In this document: one piece after another, positions 9,130 through 15,085 of the stretch
Layout of the letters: each line of letters opens with the position of its first letter
How positions within the stretch are numbered: position 1 is the stretch's first letter
DNA from: an uncultured Collinsella sp.
Lineage (GTDB): Bacteria > Actinomycetota > Coriobacteriia > Coriobacteriales > Coriobacteriaceae
Reading direction: 5' to 3'
Length of the DNA: 39,583 nucleotides
Assembly: GCA_958445895.1 (NCBI GenBank)
Contig: CAUCTV010000011.1
Span: 1-39,583, forward strand
Notes under the pieces: model-generated
Databases searched by the model: none
Told to the model about the DNA's origin: nothing
The model's input: the letters and a program-made list of their open reading frames with translations, nothing else
Made by a program: the position numbers and the translations under genes

Positions 9130-9201
9130 TGTGTCTCCTTTCGTAAGGCCCCCGCAAGCTACAGCGCCTGCCGTTGAGGCCCACAAACTAACCACTCGCC
9201 T

Positions 9202-9230
9202 AATATACCTTTTTTTGGACTTGAATTTCA
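9202..9230 (-). promoter_or_regulatory. Candidate gap promoter
   Basis: TATATT at 9202-9207 (minus) is a good -10 hexamer; the 17-base-distant -35 position reads TGAAAT, which is weak. The transcript would have a leader of about 65 bases before the gap start. Pattern evidence only. Confidence 0.4.
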
Positions 9231-9263
9231 CGAGAATGCTCGAAATTGAAAATCAAATTTACG

Positions 9264-9277
9264 TTAAAACGTTTTAA
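9264..9277. promoter_or_regulatory. Palindromic operator candidate TTAAAACGTTTTAA upstream of gap
   Basis: A perfect 14-bp palindrome with the central AACGTT core favoured by LacI-family regulators lies about 35 bases upstream of the candidate gap -35. A shorter AAACGTTT occurs at 21971-21978 upstream of the sialic-acid-type operon. The regulator is unknown. Confidence 0.4.
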
Positions 9278-9322
9278 AGAATAAAACAGCAGTTAAATCC
9301 GTATATACGCCGATACTTTAAA

Positions 9323-10252
9323 CTACCTGTTTGCTTCAATGAGCTTTTCAAGCCTCAAAACTCGATGGTAGAGGGCCGACTTTGACAAGGGAGGGTCAGC
9401 CATCTCCCCCAAATCACGCAGCGACAGATCGGGATAGCGCTCGCGCAGGTCGCAAAAGACCGCCAAGGCATCCGGAAGCGCATCGCGAAGGCCGCGCTGC
9501 TCGAGCTCATCGATAAGCGCAAGCTGATGTTGGGCAGCACCGGCGCTTCTGGTCTGGTTGGCGAGCTCGGCGTTCACGCGACGGTTCACATCGTTCTTAA
9601 CCAACTTGACCGCGCGCGCCTCCTCAATCTCGGCAACGCTGCGCTTGGCACCAATCAGCTTTAATAGATGCTCGATTTCCTCGGCGCTCTTAATGTACAC
9701 GGCATAAGACCCCCGCCGTGCATTAACACGCGCATGGACCCCAATCTGCTCCAAAAGATCGCAAAGCCCCTTGGCATATTGCTCACCCTGTACCGCAATC
9801 TCCAAATGAAAATCGCCGCGTGGATCGGCCACGAAGCCGCCCGCGATGAGCGCGCCGCGGATATAGGCAAGTCTGCAGCAAGGACGGGCAACGATATGCC
9901 GGGGCACGCCGGCGACAAGTCCTCCCCTCCGGTCGAGGATACCCAGCAGCACCAGAGCCTTATCCAAATCGGGCTGATCGGGCAAGGTGATGAGATAATT
10001 TCGAACCTTATGCAATACAGATTTGCGGACGGTGAACTCCGTTTTGAGTTTAAGGATGCGATGCGTCAGCGTGATCATCGTGCGCGCGACGGCTCCCGTC
10101 TCAGTCGCAACCGTCAAACGATACCGCCCAGAGCCGGTAAGCGAGAGCGTACCACTCACGCGCGTGAGGGCGGCAAGCGTCGACAAGTCGCAGTATTCAC
10201 ATTCGGGTTCGCAGCGCGCAAGCTCGTCACGCACCTCGGCGGTAAACGACAT
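9323..10252 (-). CDS. whiA: DNA-binding regulator WhiA
   Basis: WhiA combines an N-terminal LAGLIDADG-homing-endonuclease-like fold with a C-terminal helix-turn-helix. In Streptomyces it controls sporulation and division genes; in non-sporulating Gram-positives it affects division and chromosome segregation. At 309 residues the length is normal. Recognisable segments are MSFTAEVRDELARCEPE, GGFVADPRGDFHLEIAVQ, NDVNRRVNAELANQTRSAGAA and the C-terminal ERYPDLSLRDLGEMADPPLSKSALYHR, the predicted recognition helix region. The start lies six bases after the rapZ stop with only a weak ribosome site, which suggests coupling. The yvcK gene usually found between rapZ and whiA is absent. Confidence 0.95.
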   Translation of the reverse strand: MSFTAEVRDELARCEPECEYCDLSTLAALTRVSGTLSLTGSGRYRLTVATETGAVARTMITLTHRILKLKTEFTVRKSVLHKVRNYLITLPDQPDLDKALVLLGILDRRGGLVAGVPRHIVARPCCRLAYIRGALIAGGFVADPRGDFHLEIAVQGEQYAKGLCDLLEQIGVHARVNARRGSYAVYIKSAEEIEHLLKLIGAKRSVAEIEEARAVKLVKNDVNRRVNAELANQTRSAGAAQHQLALIDELEQRGLRDALPDALAVFCDLRERYPDLSLRDLGEMADPPLSKSALYHRVLRLEKLIEANR

Positions 10253-10258
10253 GCAGGC

Positions 10259-11179
10259 CTAGGCTTTCGTGTTGGCGCGCGACAAGTCGCGATGGGAAAT
10301 GCTCACGTGATACTGGGCGCCTTCCAAATAACGTGCCGTGGCCTCGGCGATGGCAACGCTGCGGTGCTGACCGCCCGTGCAGCCGATGGCGATAGAAAGC
10401 TGCGGCTTGCCCTCCGCGATATAGCCCGGCATCACCGTATCGAGCAGCTGCGTCCAGGCCTTCCAGAACTCCTGGGTCTTGGGATGGTCCAGAACAAAGT
10501 CGGAGACTTTCTTATCGAGACCGGTCATGGTACGCATCTCGGGATCGTAGAACGGATTGGGCAGGAAGCGAACGTCGATCATAATGTCCGCCTCGACGGG
10601 CATACCGTGCTTAAAGCCAAACGAGAACACGTGAACGTCCATGAGCTGCTGGTCGGACAACTCGGAGAACGCCATGCGCAATTTGTTGCGCAGGGCAGAG
10701 GTGCGCAGGCGGCTCGTGTCGATAATCATATCGGCTCGATCGCGCACGCCCTGCAGCTGCAGGCGCTCGCGCTGAATGGCATCGGCCGTAGTCTCCCCCG
10801 GCTTGGCAATGGGATGACGGCGGCGATTTTCGCTGTAGCGACGAATCAGCACCTCGTCAGAAGCCTCCAGGAACACGATGTCGCAGCTCATCTCGCGCTC
10901 TTCGAGCGCGACGACCGCATCGAGCAACTCGTCAAACAGTCCCTGGCTACGCAAATCGCAGGTGACGGCGAGATGCCTGCCCACGCCCGTATTGATGCCG
11001 ACGAGCTCGGCAAGCTGGGCGATGAGACGCGGAGGTAGGTTATCGATGCAAAAATAGCCCATGTCCTCGAACACGTGCATGGCCTGTGTGCGGCCCGATC
11101 CGGACATTCCGGTGATGATGACGATATCGGGGATGCGCTCCGAGCGCTCCGCCGCATCCATGGCATCTCCCTTTTGCAT
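10259..11179 (-). CDS. rapZ: RapZ/YvcJ family nucleotide-binding protein
   Basis: P-loop protein that in E. coli acts as an RNase E adaptor for glmZ sRNA decay and in Gram-positives is linked to cell-wall precursor and competence control. The Walker A reads GMSGSGRT: Arg replaces the usual Lys, as I recall for actinobacterial homologues. The YFCIDNLPP motif follows, and the C-terminal domain has CTGGQHRSVAIAE. Two starts are plausible: 11179 (MQKGDAMDA, with GGGAGG at good spacing), chosen here, and 11161 (MDAAERSE, with GGGAG). It is followed by whiA after six bases. A terminator hairpin ends just upstream of the ribosome site. Confidence 0.93.
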   Translation of the reverse strand: MQKGDAMDAAERSERIPDIVIITGMSGSGRTQAMHVFEDMGYFCIDNLPPRLIAQLAELVGINTGVGRHLAVTCDLRSQGLFDELLDAVVALEEREMSCDIVFLEASDEVLIRRYSENRRRHPIAKPGETTADAIQRERLQLQGVRDRADMIIDTSRLRTSALRNKLRMAFSELSDQQLMDVHVFSFGFKHGMPVEADIMIDVRFLPNPFYDPEMRTMTGLDKKVSDFVLDHPKTQEFWKAWTQLLDTVMPGYIAEGKPQLSIAIGCTGGQHRSVAIAEATARYLEGAQYHVSISHRDLSRANTKA

Positions 11180-11199
11180 GTGCTGCCTCCCAAAAACAA

Positions 11200-11229
11200 G
11201 CGCGGGACCCAGCAACCCGGATCCCGCGC
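11200..11229 (-). terminator. Terminator hairpin in the nanE–rapZ gap
   Basis: GCGCGGGA pairs with TCCCGCGC, extended by a wobble and two GC pairs around an eight-base loop, and is followed by TTGTTTTTG on the minus strand. It should end the sugar-catabolic operon. It lies so close to the rapZ ribosome site (under ten bases) that it is also in the leader of any transcript started at the TATACT at 11248-11253. Confidence 0.8.
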
Positions 11230-11247
11230 GGTCAATTGCCTATATTG

Positions 11248-11253
11248 AGTATA
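11248..11253 (-). promoter_or_regulatory. Candidate -10 box for rapZ-whiA
   Basis: TATACT on the minus strand fits a -10 hexamer, but the expected -35 position (GGCCTC) is poor. A start here would place the terminator hairpin at 11200-11229 in the leader, an attenuator-like layout. Confidence 0.3.
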
Positions 11254-11280
11254 CCGCCCCGAGCGGATACGAGGCCTGTC

Positions 11281-11967
11281 TTACGCCTCAAGCGCAGCCT
11301 TGAACCAACTCGTAATACTCGTGGGGTGCGTGATGGCGGTGCCGACGACAACGGCCCAGGCGCCAGCATCGATCGCAGCGCGAGCCTCCTCGGGCGTGTG
11401 CACGCGGCCCTCGCAGATGATGGGAAGACCGGGGAATTCCTCGGTCGCCTGACGCAGGAGTGGCAGGTCGGGGCCATCGGCCATGGTGCAGTCGATGGCG
11501 GCGACGCCGTGAGAAAGCGTGGTGGATACCAGGTCGAAGCCCATATCAACCGCACGGCGAATGTCCTCGATGGTGGCACAATCCGCCATCAGGAGCACGC
11601 CCTCCTCGTGCAGCGGGCGGAAGGTATCCTCGACGGTCTTGCCATCGGGACGCGGACGATCGGTGGCGTCGATCGCCACGATATCGGCACCCGCGGCAAC
11701 GCAGGCGCGAGCGTGACGCAGCGTCGGCGTGATGTAAACGCCCTCGTGTCCATCCTTCCACAGGCCGATGACGGGAACCTCACAGCGACCCTTAATAGCG
11801 GCAATGTCGGCAAGGCCCTGACAGCGAATGGCGGCGGCGCCGCCAAGCTCGCAAGCGCGAGACATTTGAGCCATGGTCTCGGGCGTACGAAGCGGCTCGC
11901 CCATATACGCCTGAACGCTCACGACGAGCTTGCCCTTCAGGGATTGAATCAAAGGATCAACGGTCAT
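11281..11967 (-). CDS. nanE: N-acetylmannosamine-6-phosphate 2-epimerase (NanE)
   Basis: Converts ManNAc-6-phosphate to GlcNAc-6-phosphate in sialic acid catabolism; 228 residues, TIM barrel. Family features are AIRCQGLADI, the catalytic Lys71 in GLWKDG, the DATDRPRPDG segment, MADCATIED, and the Glu of ICEGRVHTPEEA followed by the phosphate-binding GAWAVVVGTAIT. The ATG at 11965-11967 is chosen because it matches the family start and has AAAGGT eleven bases upstream, as in pgk; a GTG at 12004-12006 would add 13 residues that overlap the upstream RNA-like element. It follows the ROK kinase and is last in the operon, consistent with the order of reactions lyase, kinase, epimerase. Confidence 0.93.
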   Translation of the reverse strand: MTVDPLIQSLKGKLVVSVQAYMGEPLRTPETMAQMSRACELGGAAAIRCQGLADIAAIKGRCEVPVIGLWKDGHEGVYITPTLRHARACVAAGADIVAIDATDRPRPDGKTVEDTFRPLHEEGVLLMADCATIEDIRRAVDMGFDLVSTTLSHGVAAIDCTMADGPDLPLLRQATEEFPGLPIICEGRVHTPEEARAAIDAGAWAVVVGTAITHPTSITSWFKAALEA

Positions 11968-11992
11968 GTGCGACTCAACCTTTCTCAAAACA

Positions 11993-12090
11993 GCCTTCTG
12001 AGACACCGCACCTTGACGTTCAAACCGTCGCTCGCGTACCGAAGTACGCTTCGCTCCTCTTTCACGTCAATCTGCGGCACCTCAGAAGGC
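11993..12090 (-). ncRNA. Multi-helix structured RNA element between kinase and nanE
   Basis: On the minus strand this 98-nt segment folds as one long arm. A 10-bp closing stem (GCCTTCTGAG with CTCAGAAGGC) is followed by three consecutive G-U pairs, a 5-bp stem (CCGCA with TGCGG), a 2x2 step, a 7-bp stem (TTGACGT with ACGTCAA), a symmetric 14x14 purine-rich internal loop, and a 6-bp stem capped by a UUCG tetraloop (GCGTAC TTCG GTACGC). The wobble pairs would be A-C mismatches on the plus strand, so the minus-strand RNA is the structured form. There is no T tract, so it is not a plain terminator. It ends 26 bases before the nanE start codon. Candidate cis-regulatory RNA or processing element; the family is not recognised with certainty. 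Confidence 0.6.
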
Positions 12091-12107
12091 GCACTTGGTA
12101 GTTATGT

Positions 12108-13073
12108 TTACTTCAACGACGCAAGAAGGTGTTCGGCGGCACCGATGAGCGGAGCATCGCCCTCCAGAGAACCGATGAGGATCGGCGTGTCCTGAAGCGG
12201 ATCGAGCGCCTGGCTGGCATAGCCCTCGTGCACCGAATCCTTCCACGTCTGCGAACGCCAATCGGGACCTTGGTGAATCACGCCGCCCGAAAGCACGATG
12301 ACCTCAGGGTCCAGGATGTTAGCGAGCGAGCCCAAGCTGGCACCCAGCGCAAAGCCGGCATCATGGATGACCTCGGTCGCCTTTGCGTCGCCTGCACGGC
12401 ACAGGTCGTTCACATCGCGACCGACCGAAGGACGGCTGGGGTCGACGCGGCCAAAGCGCTCATCGTACATACGACCAATGGAAGTGCCCGAAGCAACCGA
12501 CTCCAGATGGCCGGAACGCCCGCAGGCGCAGGGAATGCCGGCGGCAGCCGAGCACTCGATGTGGCCCATATGGCCAGCAGCACCATGGAAGCCCTGCATC
12601 ACGCGGCCGTTCTCGACATATGCGCCGCCGATACCCGTACCGATGCCAAGACACAAGACGGAGAACTTGCCCTTGCCGACACCCCAGTGGGCCTCGCCCA
12701 GAGCATGAGCCTGCACGTCGCCCACAACGGCAACGGGAAGACCAAGGTCCTCGCGCAGACGCGGCCCCAACTGAACGCCGGACCAGCCGGGCATGATCTC
12801 ATTGGCATACGCAATGGCGCCCGTCTTGGGATCGACGACGCCTGCGGCACCGATACCGACACCGAGAACCTCGACATCGGGATTCGCCTCAAGAGCGGCC
12901 TTGATAGACGCCTCGATACGCTGGAAGACGGCCTCGCCGCCCTCTTGGGCCTCTGTGGGAACCTCGGCCTCAAAAACGGGATGGGGCACACTACCGTCAG
13001 CCGGGTACTCCATGATGGCAGTCGCAATTTTAGTTCCGCCGATATCGACAGAGCAGACGTACTTGTTCTCCAT
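12108..13073 (-). CDS. ROK-family sugar kinase, probable N-acetylmannosamine kinase
   Basis: Phosphorylates a hexose or amino sugar with ATP; by context the substrate would be ManNAc, giving the NanE substrate. 321 residues. The phosphate loop DIGGTK is at 10-15, the catalytic Asp probably Asp119 in VVGDVQAHALGEAHWG, the second nucleotide motif CLGIGTGIGGAYV at 141-153, and the zinc site region GHMGHIECS plus CACGRSGHLE at 167-191. In the latter, the usual third Cys of CxCGxxGCxE is His189, while Cys182 and Cys184 remain. The ATG at 13071-13073 follows AAGGAG. It is flanked by the 109-bp palindrome upstream and the structured RNA downstream. N-acetylglucosamine or glucose kinase are alternatives. 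Confidence 0.85.
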   Translation of the reverse strand: MENKYVCSVDIGGTKIATAIMEYPADGSVPHPVFEAEVPTEAQEGGEAVFQRIEASIKAALEANPDVEVLGVGIGAAGVVDPKTGAIAYANEIMPGWSGVQLGPRLREDLGLPVAVVGDVQAHALGEAHWGVGKGKFSVLCLGIGTGIGGAYVENGRVMQGFHGAAGHMGHIECSAAAGIPCACGRSGHLESVASGTSIGRMYDERFGRVDPSRPSVGRDVNDLCRAGDAKATEVIHDAGFALGASLGSLANILDPEVIVLSGGVIHQGPDWRSQTWKDSVHEGYASQALDPLQDTPILIGSLEGDAPLIGAAEHLLASLK

Positions 13074-13139
13074 GTCGCTCTCCTTCGGAGATAAAAACAA
13101 CTACAGGAAATGCGCCGTCAGGCTAGCCGTCACAGCGCA

Positions 13140-13248
13140 GTAAAGGTTTTCCTGGTGCCCAAGATCGCCGAGAAACCGTGTGGCCATTGACCTAATAGTC
13201 ATGGCCACACGGTTGAACGGCGAGGTCGGGTGCCTGGGAAAGCTTTAC
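13140..13248. repeat. 109-bp imperfect palindrome between aldolase and kinase genes
   Basis: The core is a perfect 13-bp inverted repeat (ACCGTGTGGCCAT at 13175-13187 with ATGGCCACACGGT at 13201-13213) plus GAC/GTC around a six-base loop. Outside it, two 35-base arms (13140-13174 and 13214-13248) align without gaps at about 24 of 35 positions, beginning and ending with GTAAAG/CTTTAC. Three mismatches are G-U pairs if read from the plus strand. The right arm includes the aldolase stop codon. No T tract follows on the minus strand beyond TTTCTC. It may be a strong intercistronic mRNA hairpin or a decayed mobile palindromic element. Confidence 0.7.
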
Positions 13249-14165
13249 AGGAGGCCGTTGTCCTGGAGGACCTTCCTAATAGCCTCGACGTTCTCGCCGG
13301 TCATGGCCTTCACCGGGCGCGGCATGGTCGGGCTGTCGAAGATACCCATGAGGTTCATAGCGGTCTTGAAGGCGCCGACGCCACCGGCATAGCCCTGGAC
13401 GCCCGAGGTGACATCCCAGATGTGCGAAATCTCATTGAGGCGATCCTGCTCGGCCTTGACGGTAGCCCAGTCACCAGCCTGAGCGGCCTTCCACTGACGA
13501 ACGTAGCCCTCGGGCTCAACGTTGGCGAGACCCGGGACAGAGCCGTCGGCGCCACCGAGGTAAGCGCCGTCGACAACAACCTCGTGGCCGGTGAGGATGC
13601 TCATCGGATGGCCGTTCTTCTCGTTCTCCTGAACGAGGTAGCGGAACGAGATGTCATCACCCGAGGAATCCTTGACGCCGGCCAGAACGCCCTCGGCGCC
13701 GAGCTTGGCAAGGAGCTTCCAGGGGAGCTTGGTGTGAACGCAGACGGGAATGTCATAGGCAAAGATGGGCAGGTCGAGCTCCTCATGCAGGATGCGGAAG
13801 TGCTCCTCAACCTCGGTCATGCCCTGCAGGGCATAGAACGGGCAGGTGGCGACGAGGGCATCGGCGCCCAGCTCCTGAGCGACCTTGCCGTGCTCGATCA
13901 TGCGCTCGGTCTCGGTATCGATGATGCCGACCAGAACGGGCACACGGTGGTCGACGATACGAACGGCCTCGGCGATAATCTGGCGACGACGCTCGTCGGT
14001 GGAGAAGACGACCTCGCCCGAGGAGCCCAGGAAGAACAGGCCATCGACGCCGGCATCGATCATGCGGTTAATGCTGCGCTCAAAGGAGGCAACGTCGAGC
14101 TGGTGATCTTCGGTATCGGGAACAACGACGGGAGGGATAACGCCGGTGAATTTCTGAGTTGCCAC
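13245..14165 (-). CDS. NanA/DapA-fold class I aldolase, probable N-acetylneuraminate lyase
   Basis: Schiff-base aldolase that in this context would split N-acetylneuraminate into ManNAc and pyruvate; 306 residues. The pyruvate-binding motif reads GSSGE (47-51), the conserved Tyr is Tyr137 in FAYDIPVCV and the Schiff-base Lys is Lys165 in GVKDSSGD. These two numbers match E. coli NanA rather than dihydrodipicolinate synthase (133 and 161), and the substrate-carboxylate Arg of the latter (as in NVPSRT) is missing. The GTG start at 14163-14165 is fixed by AAGGAG six bases upstream. It lies downstream of two esterases and upstream of the kinase. Other 2-keto acid aldolase substrates remain possible. 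Confidence 0.85.
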   Translation of the reverse strand: MATQKFTGVIPPVVVPDTEDHQLDVASFERSINRMIDAGVDGLFFLGSSGEVVFSTDERRRQIIAEAVRIVDHRVPVLVGIIDTETERMIEHGKVAQELGADALVATCPFYALQGMTEVEEHFRILHEELDLPIFAYDIPVCVHTKLPWKLLAKLGAEGVLAGVKDSSGDDISFRYLVQENEKNGHPMSILTGHEVVVDGAYLGGADGSVPGLANVEPEGYVRQWKAAQAGDWATVKAEQDRLNEISHIWDVTSGVQGYAGGVGAFKTAMNLMGIFDSPTMPRPVKAMTGENVEAIRKVLQDNGLL

Positions 14166-14233
14166 AAGAATCTCCTTAGTTGTCTGGCGGGCGACCCTGT
14201 GCCACCCACTCTTGTTGGCAGTGTTCAGGCCGT

Positions 14234-15085
14234 CTAGGCCAAAGAACACGAGTAGAACGTTTGGTTAAAGAAGTCGACGACTTCGTTTTCGAACGCATTG
14301 ATGCGCTCGTGAGCGTATTTGGCATAGATGATATGCCTCCGGTCACACTCAAGACCGTTGAATACGGCAAACTGACCCTTGGGGTCGCTCACGGTATCCA
14401 TGAGCGATGTGCCCATGAGCACCGATCCGCGCACCCGAGACGACAGCGCCTCGAGGCCGCCAGGAAGCGGATTGGCAACCGCCGTGCAGGCGAGACCCCG
14501 CTCGTCCAGAGCAGAAACCGCCAGCGCGACTCCGCCGCCTAGACCCTCGCCCCATGCAAAGATGCGGTCGGGGTCCATGCCATCAAGATTGCGCGCCACC
14601 TTCGCCAGCGCGCAACCCCAACGGACGCGCTCGACAAAAGCGGGCGAAGAAATCCCCCGCTGCAGGTCGTCCGCACCAGCAACATCGTCATCCAGCGCGA
14701 GGACGGCATACCCCATGGCGGCAAATCTCGTCATGTGATGCCAGCCGCGCACAGGCCGATCGATGTCGTGGAACATCAGGCACAGCGGCACGCGCTCAGA
14801 TACTCGGGCACGACCGACAGGCTCGATCAAACGAGCGTGAATCGCATCGTCACCGAGCTCAAAGGAGACCTCCGAGTAACGGGCGCAGGGGTTAACAAAG
14901 TCAATCGCCGTAATGGCCAGGCCTTGAATCTCAAGATTCGAAGCGCATGTCTCTAAATCAGAAACATCTGCTTGGACATCACCGCGCCAGTCCCGATATT
15001 CTGCGAGCCTTGACGAAACCGTTCCAGGAATTCCCACGAGCTCGGGGACAATCAGCCCATTGACATTGCTCTCGCACTTAGACAT
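14234..15085 (-). CDS. AXE1-type esterase homologue lacking the catalytic serine
   Basis: A 283-residue alpha/beta-hydrolase related to the neighbouring esterase: both share the blocks FAAMGYAVLALD / FAGMGMALIALD, the nucleophile elbow region with a GGG, and QFAVFNGLECDRRH / QFAVYNNLTCEKRH. In this copy the elbow reads GEGLGGG (179-185), placing Gly181 where the partner has Ser183, and the FHGYPG loop has become FHDIDR. Asp230 and His259 of the triad are still in place. The reading frame is intact. It may be a pseudoenzyme, a binding or allosteric partner, or a decaying duplicate. Its ATG overlaps the upstream esterase stop by eight bases, so the two are made together. Confidence 0.8.
   Translation of the reverse strand: MSKCESNVNGLIVPELVGIPGTVSSRLAEYRDWRGDVQADVSDLETCASNLEIQGLAITAIDFVNPCARYSEVSFELGDDAIHARLIEPVGRARVSERVPLCLMFHDIDRPVRGWHHMTRFAAMGYAVLALDDDVAGADDLQRGISSPAFVERVRWGCALAKVARNLDGMDPDRIFAWGEGLGGGVALAVSALDERGLACTAVANPLPGGLEALSSRVRGSVLMGTSLMDTVSDPKGQFAVFNGLECDRRHIIYAKYAHERINAFENEVVDFFNQTFYSCSLA

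Noticed and set aside
13245..14165. Dihydrodipicolinate synthase (dapA) as the name of the aldolase
   Set aside because: The DapA substrate arginine is missing, active-site numbering fits neuraminate lyase, and the neighbours are sialic acid genes and not lysine genes.
14234..15085. Treating the second esterase as a pseudogene
   Set aside because: The frame is intact, start and coupling to the upstream gene are good and the Asp and His positions are kept, so only the catalytic residue is lost; I keep it as a coding gene.
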